Positions 1 through 9,347 of a stretch of DNA of 64,000 bases are shown here, one piece after another. The first letter of the stretch is position 1, and each line of letters starts with the position of its first letter. Source of the stretch: Janthinobacterium lividum (GTDB lineage: Bacteria > Pseudomonadota > Gammaproteobacteria > Burkholderiales > Burkholderiaceae_D); the NCBI RefSeq assembly GCF_023509035.1, contig NZ_CP075583.1, positions 62,001 to 126,000 on the forward strand, written 5' to 3'. Under the pieces are notes generated by a model that ran no database searches, had not been told where the DNA came from, and saw nothing but the letters and a program-made list of their open reading frames with translations. Position numbers and translations under genes: made by a program.

Positions 1-754
1 ACCAGTTTCAAGTCATGCTGGCGCGCCAGGTGCAAGGTCACCTGATTGAACTCAAGCAGCCCCTGTTGTGCGTGCTGGAACTGGCGCAAGCCCCCATCGC
101 GGCCCTGCACTTGCTGCGCCCCCCACCACTGACGAAATTCAAGGCTGGCCCCGGCCAGTTCCGCGATCAGGCCGGCCAGCGGCGCCTGGTCCGCCTGCCG
201 ACCGATATCGGCGCGGAACTCCGCCACCAGGCGCTGCGCCCGCTCGGGCCAGCCGACGACCAGGTCGCGCGCCCCTGCGTCCAGGAACATGAAGCGCAGC
301 TGGTTCGGCGCGGCCGCGTCGCCATGCAGCCAGCCGGCAAACAAGGTGGACGCCGCTCCGTTCCACGCCACGGCGTTCCATTCCCGGTCGAGGATGTACG
401 CGGGTGCGTCGATGGCGGCGACGATGGCGGCCAGCTCGGCAGCGGCAAGCCCGCCGCCCTCGCCTGTGCCATGGCTGGGATCATGCTTGTTGGCCACCTC
501 GAACAGATAGGCGCGCTCGGCCGCGCTCAGCTGCAGCACCTGCGCCAGGCGGGCCAGCATCTTGGCCGACGCCGACACGGGCCGCCCCTGCTCCAGCCAC
601 GTCAGCCAGGTGGGGCTGACCTCGCACAGCTGCGCCAGCTCTTCGCGCCGCAATCCCGGCGTGCGGCGCCCTCTCCGCCACCGGGCAAGCCGGCCATGGC
701 GGGAGTGACGGCTTCGCGCCGGACGCGGATGAATTCAGCGAGTTTATTCGACAT
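1..754 (-). CDS. MmyB-like HTH transcriptional regulator, frameshifted and cut by the window edge
   Basis: The reading frame open to the window edge encodes an N-terminal Xre-type helix-turn-helix (RTPGLRREELAQLC, then TWLTWLEQGRPV). It continues into the MmyB-type ligand-binding domain (AYILDREWNAVAWN, FMFLDAGARDLVVGW). The natural ATG at 754 starts MSNKLAEFIRVRREAVTP, the usual N-terminus of this family, but lies in another frame; the two frames join only with a 1-base change at about 665-681. There is no start codon close upstream in the HTH frame. It diverges from a methyltransferase, with palindromes in the 104-bp gap, so it probably controls that gene and itself. The family call is firm. 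Whether the break is a mutation or a consensus error is open, but other genes in the window show the same kind of break. Confidence 0.75.
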
Positions 755-776
755 GGGATGCCTGCATGGTAGTGGA

Positions 777-788
777 TATACCAGTATA
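777..788. promoter_or_regulatory. Small palindrome between divergent regulator and methyltransferase
   Basis: TATAC-CA-GTATA is an inverted repeat with 5-bp arms in the gap between the divergent genes, just upstream of the methyltransferase promoter. It may be a second, weaker operator for the MmyB-like regulator. Only symmetry and position support it. Confidence 0.3.
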
Positions 789-798
789 AGTTATGGTC

Positions 799-827
799 TT
801 GTTACAGGATAATTTTATCCTTATTCT
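799..827 (+). promoter_or_regulatory. Sigma-70 promoter with a palindromic operator filling the spacer
   Basis: A -35 TTGTTA (799-804) and a -10 TATTCT (822-827) are separated by exactly 17 bp. Within that spacer the perfect inverted repeat AGGATAA-TT-TTATCCT occupies 806-821. An operator inside the spacer would let a bound regulator block or remodel the promoter. The neighbouring MmyB-like regulator is the obvious candidate ligand-responsive protein. The arrangement is directly visible; its function is inferred. Confidence 0.55.
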
Positions 828-858
828 GCATGAACTCACCCATCAACAGGAGAAAACC

Positions 859-1626
859 ATGCAGCAGCACGATGTCGTTACCGAACAGTTTGGCAAGACG
901 GCCAATGCCTACCTGAGCAGCGCAGTACACGCGCAAGGGGCCGACCTGGTGTTGATGCAGGAATGCGCGCGCCGCCATGGCAAGCCGGTGGTACTGGACC
1001 TGGGCTGCGGCGCCGGCCACGCCAGCTTTGCCGTCGCCCCCGTGGCGCAATCGGTGGTCGCCTACGACCTGGCACAGCCCATGCTCGACGTGGTGGACTG
1101 CGCCAGGGTGCAGCGCGGCTTGCACAATATCAGCACGCAACGGGGCGACGTGGCCCGCCTGCCGTTTGCCGACGCCAGCTTCGATATGGTCGTCACGCGT
1201 TTTTCCGCGCACCACTGGAACGATGTGGCGGGAGCCTTGGCCGAAGCCTGGCGCGTGCTGCGCCCGAACGGCACCTTGCTGGTGATCGACATCGTCGCGC
1301 CGAAGACGGCTCTGTACGACAGCACCTTGCAGACGGTGGAAATGCTGCGCGACGCCTCGCACGTGCGCGACTACCGTACCTGCGAATGGGGCGCAAAGTT
1401 CGACAACGCGGGATTCACGCACAGCTTGCGCAGCGTGTGGAAACTGACCATGCAGTTCGACGAGTGGGTGGCGCGCATGCGCACGTCGGACGAAAGAGTG
1501 GCGGCCATCCGCAACCTGTTCGATGGCGCGCCCGAGGAAGCGCGCAATTATTTCGCGCTGCAGGACGATTATTCATTCAGCATCGATGCGGCCATGTTCG
1601 AGGCAACGAAACCCTCAGTACAGTAA
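859..1626 (+). CDS. Class I SAM-dependent methyltransferase
   Basis: A 255-residue soluble protein with a Methyltransf_11-type fold. Motif I is VVLDLGCGAGHA at about residues 44-55, followed by an acidic strand end (AYDLAQPML) and the post-II segment RLPFADASFDMVVTRFSAHHW, typical of UbiE/small-molecule methyltransferases. The start at 859 is chosen because an AGGAGA ribosome site precedes it by about 6 bases; the frame stays open 22 codons further upstream without a good site. The substrate cannot be read from sequence. It diverges from an MmyB-like regulator, a pairing common for ligand-induced detoxification or small-molecule modification genes. A strong hairpin follows the stop. Confidence 0.85.
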   Translation: MQQHDVVTEQFGKTANAYLSSAVHAQGADLVLMQECARRHGKPVVLDLGCGAGHASFAVAPVAQSVVAYDLAQPMLDVVDCARVQRGLHNISTQRGDVARLPFADASFDMVVTRFSAHHWNDVAGALAEAWRVLRPNGTLLVIDIVAPKTALYDSTLQTVEMLRDASHVRDYRTCEWGAKFDNAGFTHSLRSVWKLTMQFDEWVARMRTSDERVAAIRNLFDGAPEEARNYFALQDDYSFSIDAAMFEATKPSVQ

Positions 1627-1633
1627 AAACGTA

Positions 1634-1658
1634 AAAACGGCGCCGATGGCGCCGTTTT
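1634..1658. terminator. Bidirectional terminator between methyltransferase and peroxiredoxin
   Basis: The perfect hairpin AAAACGGCGCC-GAT-GGCGCCGTTTT has an A-run on one side and a T-run on the other. It can therefore end transcripts of both convergent genes. Confidence 0.85.
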
Positions 1659-1676
1659 CATGCGAACAGGAAGCGC

Positions 1677-2183
1677 TTAAGCCAGTTGGCCCAGCAGCGT
1701 CTCGGCATTCGACACTTCAAACTTGCCGCCTTGCTCGACGTTCAATTGCGTCACGACGCCATTGTCGACCAGCATCGAGTAGCGCTGCGAGCGCGTGCCC
1801 ATGCCGTGCTTGGAAAAATCAGCGTCCAGGCCCAGGGCCTTGCTGTACGCAGCATTGCCGTCAGCCATCATGCGCACGACGCCGGTGGCTTTCTGGTCAC
1901 GGCCCCAGGCACCCATCACGAACGCGTCGTTGACGGAGATGCACCAGATTTCATCGACGCCCTTGGCTTTCAGGTCGGCAGCGTGCTGCACGTAGCCTGG
2001 CACGTGCTGTGCGGAGCAGGTCGGGGTGTACGCGCCTGGCAGGCCGAAGATGGCGATCTTCTTGCCCTTGACCAGGTCTTGCACGTTGAACGTGTTCGGG
2101 CCCAGTGCGCAACCTTCGGTTTCGCTTTCGATGAATTCGGCCAGGGTGCCTTCTGGCAGGGTGTCGCCGATCTTGATGGTCAT
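1677..2183 (-). CDS. Peroxiredoxin (Prx5/hybrid-Prx type)
   Basis: A 168-residue thiol peroxidase. The peroxidatic motif is PGAYTPTC (P-x3-T-x2-C), with the active cysteine at residue 56; a second cysteine near residue 81 (EIWCISVND) may be resolving or structural. Length and the tail motif FEVSNAETLL match the single-domain AhpC/TSA Prx5 group, which reduces hydroperoxides in the cytoplasm. The ATG at 2183 follows AAGGAGT; an upstream extension of the frame is unlikely. It sits directly downstream of ftsZ, where E. coli has lpxC, but the ftsZ terminator separates it, so it is probably transcribed on its own. Confidence 0.9.
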   Translation of the reverse strand: MTIKIGDTLPEGTLAEFIESETEGCALGPNTFNVQDLVKGKKIAIFGLPGAYTPTCSAQHVPGYVQHAADLKAKGVDEIWCISVNDAFVMGAWGRDQKATGVVRMMADGNAAYSKALGLDADFSKHGMGTRSQRYSMLVDNGVVTQLNVEQGGKFEVSNAETLLGQLA

Positions 2184-2353
2184 GTTGACTCCTTGTGTAC
2201 TGTCGGTTGAGGATGCTGCCCGTCTCATGGAGCGGACAGCACCCGTGATCTGGTTCGGCTAGCATGATGCTGGCTCAGCGCGATAGTATGCCTGACTTGC
2301 CGTATTTGTGCAGAAAATGGCCGGAAAGGCAAAGTCAAAAGTCAAAAACCGGC

Positions 2354-2382
2354 AAAAAAAACGGCGGCCCTCAGGCCGCCGT
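2354..2382 (-). terminator. Terminator of the dcw cluster after ftsZ
   Basis: The hairpin ACGGCGGCC-CTCA-GGCCGCCGT is followed, in the direction of ftsZ transcription, by a 7-base U-tract (A-run at 2354-2360). It is a textbook intrinsic terminator 25 bases beyond the ftsZ stop. Confidence 0.9.
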
Positions 2383-2406
2383 CATGCTTGCATACATCAA
2401 ACCACC

Positions 2407-3615
2407 TTAGTCAGCTTGTTTGCGCAGGAAGGCTGGGATATCGTACGTCTCCATGCCATTCTTTTCCATCGCGCGCACTTGCTCGGAAGCCGATTCGCGA
2501 CGCCATACTGCCGGCGCCTTCATGCCGTCGAAACCGGCTGCCGGCGTGGCCACGCCAACCGTCGTCGTCGCCGCTTGCGCGCTACCCATGGCAGCCGACG
2601 GGGTCAACGGGCTGTTGTGGGTGCCGGTGCGCAGCACTTGCTGCGGTACCAGCTGGATGTTTTTCTTCGCGCGGCCCAGGCCCGTGGCCACCACGGTAAC
2701 GCGGATGTCGTCGCCCATCGCATCGTCGTAGGCGATACCTTGCGCGATCGACGCGTCCGGCGCGGCAAACGCGCGCACGGCAGCCATGACTTCCTTGATC
2801 TCTTTACCTTTCAGGCCACGACTGGCCGTGACGTTGACCAGCACGCCGCGCGCGCCGGAGAGATCGATGCCATCCAACAGCGGCGAAGCGACAGCCTGTT
2901 CGGCGGCGATGCGCGCGCGGTCGACGCCAGAAGCAGTCGCCGTACCCATCATGGCCTTGCCCTGCTCGCCCATGATGGTTTTCACGTCGTTGAAGTCGAC
3001 GTTGATATGGCCAGGCACGTTGATGATCTCGGCAATACCGGCCACCGCGTTGTTGAGCACATCATCGGCGTGCTGCATCCATTCCAGCATGCTTTCGTCT
3101 TCGTAGATCTCTTCCAGCTTTTCGTTGAGGATGATGATCAGCGAATCGACGTGCAGGGACAGCTGCTCCAGGCCTTCGTCGGCGATGTCCATGCACTTCT
3201 GGCCTTCGTACGAGAATGGCTTGGAGACCACGGCCACCGTCAGCGCGCCCAGTTCCTTGGCCACTTCGGCCACGATAGGAGCCGCGCCCGTGCCCGTGCC
3301 GCCGCCCATGCCGGCAGCGATGAAGACCATGTGCGCGCCGCGCAGCGAGTCGGCGATGCGTGCGCGCGATTCTTCCGCCAATTGACGGCCGACGGCAGGC
3401 TTCATGCCGGCGCCCAGACCCGTATCGCCGATCTGGATGATGTTGTGGGCCTTCGATGTCGACAGGGCCTGTGCGTCGGTGTTGGCGGCAATGAACTCCA
3501 CACCCGACATGCCTTTGTTGATCATGTGTTGGACTGCATTGCCACCCGCACCGCCGACGCCGACGACCTTGATGACGGTACCTAAAGCTGTGTTATCGAC
3601 CATATCGAACTCCAT
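2407..3615 (-). CDS. ftsZ: Cell division GTPase FtsZ
   Basis: The tubulin homologue that forms the cytokinetic Z-ring. At 402 residues it has the N-terminal GTPase domain with [11 protein letters not shown] and the tubulin signature GGGTGTG at residues 104-110. A C-terminal polymerisation domain and a variable linker lead to the conserved tail [11 protein letters not shown], which binds FtsA and ZipA. The ATG at 3615 follows TAGGAG; a second in-frame ATG lies four codons downstream. It is the last gene of the dcw cluster. The 154-bp gap from ftsA is AT-rich and probably holds an ftsZ promoter. Confidence 0.98.
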   Translation of the reverse strand: MEFDMVDNTALGTVIKVVGVGGAGGNAVQHMINKGMSGVEFIAANTDAQALSTSKAHNIIQIGDTGLGAGMKPAVGRQLAEESRARIADSLRGAHMVFIAAGMGGGTGTGAAPIVAEVAKELGALTVAVVSKPFSYEGQKCMDIADEGLEQLSLHVDSLIIILNEKLEEIYEDESMLEWMQHADDVLNNAVAGIAEIINVPGHINVDFNDVKTIMGEQGKAMMGTATASGVDRARIAAEQAVASPLLDGIDLSGARGVLVNVTASRGLKGKEIKEVMAAVRAFAAPDASIAQGIAYDDAMGDDIRVTVVATGLGRAKKNIQLVPQQVLRTGTHNSPLTPSAAMGSAQAATTTVGVATPAAGFDGMKAPAVWRRESASEQVRAMEKNGMETYDIPAFLRKQAD

Positions 3616-3769
3616 GATGTGCTCCTATCAGATGCGGTTTCCAAGCGCCAGGCCTCATATTGGTAGGAGAACTGGAGATTGAAAACTGCGGTTAAATATA
3701 AAATAAAGTTATGTGTGTGTACCTGCGATGCTGCCAAAAAACTTGTGCTGCCGGGCGAAAATCATGCCC
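3616..3769 (-). promoter_or_regulatory. ftsA-ftsZ intergenic region with probable ftsZ promoter
   Basis: These 154 bp contain no ORF and an A/T-rich tract on the ftsZ-coding strand (TTTATTTTATATTTAACC). That is unusual for this GC-rich cluster, where genes otherwise abut. A TATATT-like -10 is present but no convincing -35, so promoter boundaries are not assigned. Confidence 0.35.
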
Positions 3770-5003
3770 TTAAAAATTCCCTAAAAACCATTCCTTCATG
3801 CGCTGCCAGACTGCCTTCACCGAGCCGTCCTGACGCGTCACGATGTGGCCGCGCAGGTATTGCTTCTTCGCTTCGAGCAGCAGGCCCAGTACCGTGGCAT
3901 AGCGCGGACTGCGCACCACGTCGGCCAGCTGTCCCCGATACTCTGGCGTGCCCAGGCGCGCCGGTTTCAGGAAAATGTCTTCCGCCATTTCCACCATGCC
4001 GGGCATGATGGAGGTGCCGCCCGTGAGCACGATGCCCGACGACAGCACGCCTTCGTAACCGGATTCGCGCACCACCTGGTGCACCATCGCGAACAGCTCC
4101 TCGACGCGCGGCTCGATCACTGCGGCCAGCGCCTGGCGCGACAGGTTGCGCGGGCCGCGGTCGCCCAGGCCAGGCACTTCCAGCGATTCGCCGGGGTCGG
4201 CCAGGACCTGCTTGGCCACGCCATAGCGGATCTTGATTTCTTCCGCTTCCGCGGTCGGGGTACGCAAGGCCATGGCGATGTCGTTGGTGATCTGGTCGCC
4301 GGCGATGGGAATGACTGCCGTATGGCGGATCGCGCCATCGGAGAATACCGCCACATCGGTCGTGCCGCCGCCGATGTCGATCAGCACCACGCCCAGTTCC
4401 TTCTCGTCGGGCGTGAGCACCGCATCGGCGGACGCCATGGGCTGCAGGATCAGGTCCGACACTTCCAGCCCGCAGCGTCGCACGCACTTGACGATGTTCT
4501 GCACCGCCGACACGGCGCCGGTGACGATATGCACCTTCACCTCCAGGCGGATGCCGCTCATGCCGATAGGCTCGCGCACATCTTCCTGGCTGTCGACGAT
4601 GAACTCTTGCGGCACCGTGTGCAGCAATTGCTGATCGGTCGGAATGTTAACCGCTTTTGCCGTCTCGATGACGCGCGCCACGTCAGTCGCCGTCACTTCC
4701 TTGTCCTTGATGGCCACCATGCCGCTGGAATTGAAGCTGCGGATATGGCTGCCCGCAATGCCCGCGTACACATTGCGGATCTTGCAGTCGGCCATCAGCT
4801 CGGCCTCTTCCAGCGCGCGCTGGATGGACTCCACCGTGGCCTCGATATTGACCACCACGCCCTTTTTCAGGCCCTTCGATTCGTGCTGGCCCAGCCCGAT
4901 CACTTCGTGGCGCCCATCGGACATCACTTCGGCTACCACCGCCACCACTTTCGAGGTGCCGATGTCGAGGCCGACGATCAGGTTTTTTCGCGTCTTTTGT
5001 CAT
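3770..5003 (-). CDS. ftsA: Cell division protein FtsA (apparent 1-base insertion at codon 7)
   Basis: The actin-like membrane anchor of FtsZ, about 410 residues when read through. The body of the gene shows the phosphate-2 and adenosine motifs (VLIDIGGGTTDVAVF, VLTGGTSIMPGM) and ends in the amphipathic membrane-targeting helix (WQRMKEWFLGNF). The ATG at 5003 encodes MTKDAK, then a run of six A (4983-4988) puts translation out of frame. Removing one A gives NLIVGLDIGTSKVVAVVAE, the family's universal first strand. The only in-frame late start (GTG at 4948) would delete that nucleotide-binding strand. Since FtsA is normally required for division, a consensus error is the likeliest explanation. 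Confidence 0.93.
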
Positions 5004-5045
5004 TTCTGTCGCCTACTGTATGGGCTATAAATTAAAATTATTGGG

Positions 5046-5867
5046 TTAAGTCGGTTTTTTAATCGGACTACTGTTTTTCTTCTTCATGACTGGCTTTCCT
5101 GGCTTTCCATCCTTGCCTTCGGCCGGTATCACCAGGCCGGCGGAACTGAGCGCCAGGCCATTCTGGTAGCGCATATCGATCGTGTCGATATTTTCCAGCC
5201 GGCTTGCCAGCTGCGGGTAGATGCCCACCAGCCGGTCCACCCGCGCCTTCAGGGTCGTATGATTCTGTTCGCGTCCCAGCGCCACGCTCATGCCGTTATC
5301 CAGCTTCACGGTCCATGCATAGCGGCTCGACAGCGACAGGCTTTCCGGCACCATCTTCAGCGGCGAAAACCACTTTGCCAGCTGCACGTAGGTGGCCAGC
5401 ACTTCCTTCTCACTGCCATCGGGACCGGCGAAGGCGGGCAATTCATGGTCGTCTTCGGCTTCGGCCACATTGGCCGTAAACACGTCGCCCTTGACCGACA
5501 GCAGGCGCCCGTCCTCGCCCCAGGTGCCCAGCGCTTCGTGCTCTTCCAGTGCCACGATCAGCTGGTTCGGCCACTCGCGCCGCACACTGGCACGGCGCAC
5601 CCAGGGCACCGATTCGAACACGCCGCGCACACTTTCCAGGTTGGTCGTGAAGAAATTGCCCTTGATGCGGCCCAAGGTGCCGCTACGCAGGGTCAGGTAA
5701 TTCACGTGGCGCAGCCCCTTGTCGTCCGCGCTTTCCACCTTGATGGTGCGCAGGTCGAACATGGGACGCTGCGACACCCACCAGACGCCGGCCGCCACGC
5801 ACACGACCAGAACCGCGGCCAGCAAGCCGTTGGCAGTCGTATTGAGGCTTTTAGCGTCATGCCACAT
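5046..5867 (-). CDS. ftsQ: Cell division protein FtsQ
   Basis: A 273-residue bitopic divisome protein linking FtsA/FtsZ assembly to the periplasmic FtsL/FtsB complex. It has a short cytoplasmic tail and one membrane helix at about residues 14-31 (LLAAVLVVCVAAGVWWV). A POTRA domain begins FDLRTIKVES, followed by the beta domain (WPNQLIVALEEHEALGTW). The C-terminus is basic and lysine-rich. It lies between ddlB (1-bp gap) and ftsA, the canonical dcw position. Confidence 0.95.
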   Translation of the reverse strand: MWHDAKSLNTTANGLLAAVLVVCVAAGVWWVSQRPMFDLRTIKVESADDKGLRHVNYLTLRSGTLGRIKGNFFTTNLESVRGVFESVPWVRRASVRREWPNQLIVALEEHEALGTWGEDGRLLSVKGDVFTANVAEAEDDHELPAFAGPDGSEKEVLATYVQLAKWFSPLKMVPESLSLSSRYAWTVKLDNGMSVALGREQNHTTLKARVDRLVGIYPQLASRLENIDTIDMRYQNGLALSSAGLVIPAEGKDGKPGKPVMKKKNSSPIKKPT

Positions 5868-5868
5868 A

Positions 5869-6837
5869 TCAGCGCTGTCCCTTGTGCATTTTCAGGCTTG
5901 CGCCGGCGACGATTTCCAGACACAGGTCTTCATAGCTGGTGCCTTCCGCGCGCGCCGCCATCGGCACCAGCGAGTGGCTGGTCATGCCCGGCGAAGTATT
6001 CACCTCCAGCAAAAACAGCTTGTTGTCGGAAGCGCGCAGCAGCACGTCGACCCGGCCCCAGCCTTCGCAACCCAGGGTGCGGTAGGCAGCCAGGGCGATG
6101 CGCTCCATCTCGGCCAGGGTCGCCTGGTCCAGCTGCGGCGGGCAGAAATACTTGGTGTCATCCGTGAAGTACTTGTTCTGGTAATCGTAATTGCCTTGCG
6201 GCGCGACGATTTCCACGGCAGGCAGCGCGCGCGCCGTGGCGCCCTGGCCCAGCACGGCCACGGTAAATTCGCGGCCCGTGATGAATTCCTCGGCCAGCAC
6301 CGAGTCATCGAGGCCGGCGGCGATATCGTACGCGGCCTGGAAGGCGCCCGCCTCGCTGACCTTGGTGATGCCGATGGTCGAGCCTTCGTGCGGCGGCTTG
6401 ACGATCAGCGGCAAGCCCAGTTGCGCCGCCACCTTGGCCAGGTCGGAGCCGGCGTCGAGCACCGCGTATTGCGGCGTCGGCAGGTCGTGCATCAGCCAGA
6501 TCATCTTGGTGTAGACCTTGTCCATGCCCACCGAGCACGCCATCACGCCGCTGCCCGTGTAGGGAATGCCCAGCTGTTCCAGCGCGCCCTGCATGCTGCC
6601 GTCTTCGCCGAAGCGGCCATGCAGCGCGATGAAGACGCGGTCAAATTTTTCAGCGACCAGTTCGGCCAGGCTGCGTTCGCCCGTATCGAAACCATGCGCG
6701 TCCACGCCATGGCTTTTCAGAGCGGCCAGCACGCCCGCGCCGGACATCAGCGACACTTCGCGCTCGGCCGAACGGCCGCCGAACAGGACGCCGACTTTGC
6801 CCAATTGTTTAACGTCGATAGCTGAAGCTTGGTTCAC
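5869..6837 (-). CDS. ddlB: D-alanine--D-alanine ligase
   Basis: A 322-residue ATP-grasp ligase making the D-Ala-D-Ala dipeptide used by MurF. Visible motifs are [18 protein letters not shown] at the N-terminus, [24 protein letters not shown] in the ATP-binding region, and the C-terminal metal/ATP site [18 protein letters not shown]. The length is that of DdlB rather than the longer DdlA. It sits in the tight run between murC and ftsQ and is surely co-transcribed with them. Confidence 0.97.
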   Translation of the reverse strand: MNQASAIDVKQLGKVGVLFGGRSAEREVSLMSGAGVLAALKSHGVDAHGFDTGERSLAELVAEKFDRVFIALHGRFGEDGSMQGALEQLGIPYTGSGVMACSVGMDKVYTKMIWLMHDLPTPQYAVLDAGSDLAKVAAQLGLPLIVKPPHEGSTIGITKVSEAGAFQAAYDIAAGLDDSVLAEEFITGREFTVAVLGQGATARALPAVEIVAPQGNYDYQNKYFTDDTKYFCPPQLDQATLAEMERIALAAYRTLGCEGWGRVDVLLRASDNKLFLLEVNTSPGMTSHSLVPMAARAEGTSYEDLCLEIVAGASLKMHKGQR

Positions 6838-6838
6838 G

Positions 6839-8242
6839 TCAGGCCTTTACAGTGTGAGATTGATACGTTGTCAGTTGTTGCGGGATGCCGCTGATCGAGC
6901 CGGCCCCCATGGTCAGCACGACGTCGCCGTCGCGCGCCACGCTCATGATGGTGTCGGCCATGTCCGTCATGAACTCGACGAAAATCGGTTCGACCTTGCC
7001 GCGCGCGCGCAGCGCATGCGCCAGTGCGCGGCCGTCGGCGGCGACGATAGGCGCTTCACCCGCCGCATACACTTCGGACAAGAGCAGCACGTCTGGCGCG
7101 CCCAGCACCTTGACGAAATCCTCGAACAGGTCGCGCGTGCGGCTGTAGCGGTGCGGCTGGAAAGCCAGCACCAGGCGGCGGCCAGGATACGCGGCGCGCG
7201 CGGCGGCCAGCGTCACTTCCGTTTCCACCGGATGGTGGCCGAAATCGTCGACCAGCGCGAAGCTGCCCCCGTCCGGCAGCGCCACGTCGCCATAGCGCGT
7301 GAAGCGGCGGCCCACGCCGGAAAATTCGGCCAGGCCCTGCTGCGTGGCGCTGTCGGCGATGCCGATTTCGCGCGCGATGGCAATCGCCGAGCAGGCATTC
7401 TGCACATTGTGCATGCCGGGCTGGTTCAGCACCACGTCCAGGTCGGGATAGCCTTCCTGCAGCACGGTGAAATGCATTTCCAGGCCCACGGCGCGCGCGT
7501 TGATGGCGCGCACTTGCGCGTCTTCCGCGAAACCGTAGGTGGTGACCGGCTTGGTGACGGACGGGATGATGGCGCGCACGTGCGGATCATCGATGCACAG
7601 CATGGCGCGGCCATAAAATGGCAAGCGGTGCGTGAACTGCACGAACGCCTGCTTGAGCTTTTCAAAATCGTGCTCGTAGGTATCCATGTGATCGGCGTCG
7701 ATATTCGTGATCACTTCGATCATCGGCGTCAGGTTCAGGAACGAGGCGTCCGATTCATCGGCTTCGGCCACCAGGTAGTCGCCGGAGCCCAGCTTGGCGT
7801 TCGCGCCGGCGCTGGTCAGGCGGCCGCCGATGACGAACGTGGGATCGAGACCGCCCTGTGCCAGCACGGATGCGACCAGACTGGTGGTCGTCGTCTTGCC
7901 GTGCGTGCCGGCGATGGCGATGCCGCGCTTCAAACGCATCAATTCACCGAGCATCACGGCGCGCGGCACCAGCGGAATCTTGCGCGCGCGCGCGGCCGCC
8001 ACTTCCGGATTGTCTTGCGGGACGGCGCCCGATGTCACCACCGCATCGGCGTCGCCGATGTTTTCGGCCGTGTGGCCGAGCATGACGGTCGCGCCCAGGC
8101 TCGCCAGGCGCTGCGTCGCCGCATTGCTGCCCAGGTCGGAGCCCGACACCTTGTAGCCGAGGTTGACCAGCACTTCGGCGATGCCGCTCATGCCGCTGCC
8201 GCCAATGCCGACAAAGTGGATATTGTTTACTTTATGCTTCAC
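6839..8242 (-). CDS. murC: UDP-N-acetylmuramate--L-alanine ligase
   Basis: A Mur ligase adding L-Ala to UDP-MurNAc, 467 residues from the chosen start. The Rossmann start is [18 protein letters not shown], the ATP loop [12 protein letters not shown], and the C-terminal domain contains [11 protein letters not shown] and [13 protein letters not shown] place the start at the GTG of 8242 because a GAGG box lies 8 bases upstream and this leaves a 10-bp gap to murG; the next upstream start (8290) would overlap murG and adds no conserved sequence. Part of the dcw operon. Confidence 0.95.
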   Translation of the reverse strand: MKHKVNNIHFVGIGGSGMSGIAEVLVNLGYKVSGSDLGSNAATQRLASLGATVMLGHTAENIGDADAVVTSGAVPQDNPEVAAARARKIPLVPRAVMLGELMRLKRGIAIAGTHGKTTTTSLVASVLAQGGLDPTFVIGGRLTSAGANAKLGSGDYLVAEADESDASFLNLTPMIEVITNIDADHMDTYEHDFEKLKQAFVQFTHRLPFYGRAMLCIDDPHVRAIIPSVTKPVTTYGFAEDAQVRAINARAVGLEMHFTVLQEGYPDLDVVLNQPGMHNVQNACSAIAIAREIGIADSATQQGLAEFSGVGRRFTRYGDVALPDGGSFALVDDFGHHPVETEVTLAAARAAYPGRRLVLAFQPHRYSRTRDLFEDFVKVLGAPDVLLLSEVYAAGEAPIVAADGRALAHALRARGKVEPIFVEFMTDMADTIMSVARDGDVVLTMGAGSISGIPQQLTTYQSHTVKA

Positions 8243-8252
8243 AGAGCTAACC

Positions 8253-9347
8253 TCATGCCAGTTTTTCCAATACGTGTGCGATCGCCTCATTGGCGTCGCG
8301 CTTGCCTGCTGCCAGTGCCGCTTGCGCCATCTGCTGGCAGCTGTCGCGCGTCAAGGACGCCAGCATCGCGCTCAGCGACGCCGCACTCATTTCCGTCTGC
8401 GGCAGATGAATCGCCGCGCCTTGTTTTGCCATCCATTGCGCGTTGTCGCGCTGGTGGCTGGTGGTCGACGCTACCAGCGGCACGAGCACGCTGGCCACGC
8501 CGGCCGCCGTCAATTCCGACAAGGTGATCGCGCCTGCGCGGCAAATCACCAGATCGGCCTCGGTGTACGCCTTGGCCATGTCGTCGATGAAATCAACCAC
8601 ATTGGCTTGCACGCCCGCCTGCGCATATGCGGCATGCAGGGCGTCGATATTCTTCTTGCCCGACTGGTGCGTCACCAGCGGACGTTCGCCCTCCGGCATC
8701 AGCGCCAGCGCGGCAGGCAGATTGTCGTTCAGCGCTTTCGCGCCCAGGCTGCCGCCCACCACCAGGATGCGCAGCGGCCCGCTGCGGCCCGCGAAACGGG
8801 ATGCCGGCGGCGCCATGGCGAGGATCTCGGCGCGCACGGGATTGCCCGTGACGACGGCCTTGCCGGCGGCGCTGCCGAAATCGGCGGGAAAGCCGAAACA
8901 CACTTGCTGCGCCAGCAGCACCAGGGTCTTGTTCGACAACAGCAGCGCCGCGTCGGCATTCACCAGCACCAGCGGTACGCCCTTCAGGCGCGCCATCAGG
9001 CCGCCCGGCACGGTAACGTAGCCGCCCATGCCCATCACCACGTCCGGCTTGCGGCTGGCGATGAAACGGCGGATGGCAAAAAAGCTGGCCAGCATCCTGA
9101 AACCGCCCTGGATGGTGTGCGCCAGGCCCTTGCCGCGCATGCCCGAGAACGCGATGGCGTCCATGGGAATGCCGCTTTTCGGCACCAGTTCCTGTTCCAT
9201 GCCGTGGGTCGTGCCCAGCCAGCTCACTTCCCAGCCGCGCGCGCGCATCGTCTGCGCAATCGCCAGGCCCGGGAAAATATGGCCGCCGGTACCGGCCGCC
9301 ATGATCATCAGTCTTTTCGTCGTTTTCAAGTTCGTCACGTTGTTCAT
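8253..9347 (-). CDS. murG: Undecaprenyldiphospho-muramoylpentapeptide beta-N-acetylglucosaminyltransferase
   Basis: A GT-B glycosyltransferase (364 residues) that adds GlcNAc to lipid I to make lipid II on the inner membrane face. The glycine-rich loop is [18 protein letters not shown], the membrane-association region [15 protein letters not shown], and the UDP-GlcNAc site includes [10 protein letters not shown]. One variation: the usual L-NEQNA motif region reads [14 protein letters not shown], so glutamate and glutamine of that loop are replaced. The stop of ftsW overlaps its start. Confidence 0.95.
   Translation of the reverse strand: MNNVTNLKTTKRLMIMAAGTGGHIFPGLAIAQTMRARGWEVSWLGTTHGMEQELVPKSGIPMDAIAFSGMRGKGLAHTIQGGFRMLASFFAIRRFIASRKPDVVMGMGGYVTVPGGLMARLKGVPLVLVNADAALLLSNKTLVLLAQQVCFGFPADFGSAAGKAVVTGNPVRAEILAMAPPASRFAGRSGPLRILVVGGSLGAKALNDNLPAALALMPEGERPLVTHQSGKKNIDALHAAYAQAGVQANVVDFIDDMAKAYTEADLVICRAGAITLSELTAAGVASVLVPLVASTTSHQRDNAQWMAKQGAAIHLPQTEMSAASLSAMLASLTRDSCQQMAQAALAAGKRDANEAIAHVLEKLA

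Noticed and set aside
15..812. 265-codon plus-strand ORF at the left edge
   Set aside because: It runs opposite the MmyB-like regulator whose reading frame encodes a recognisable domain; its own product matches nothing.
2308..3585. Long plus-strand ORF opposite ftsZ, and similar ones opposite ftsA, murC, ftsI and rsmH
   Set aside because: They mirror strongly conserved genes, have low-complexity Arg/His/Ala/Gln-rich products and no ribosome sites. In GC-rich DNA the antisense frames are often open.
4983..4988. Programmed frameshifting in ftsA
   Set aside because: A +1 change is needed, there is no stop-codon or structure typical of +1 recoding, and eight other genes show similar single-base breaks.
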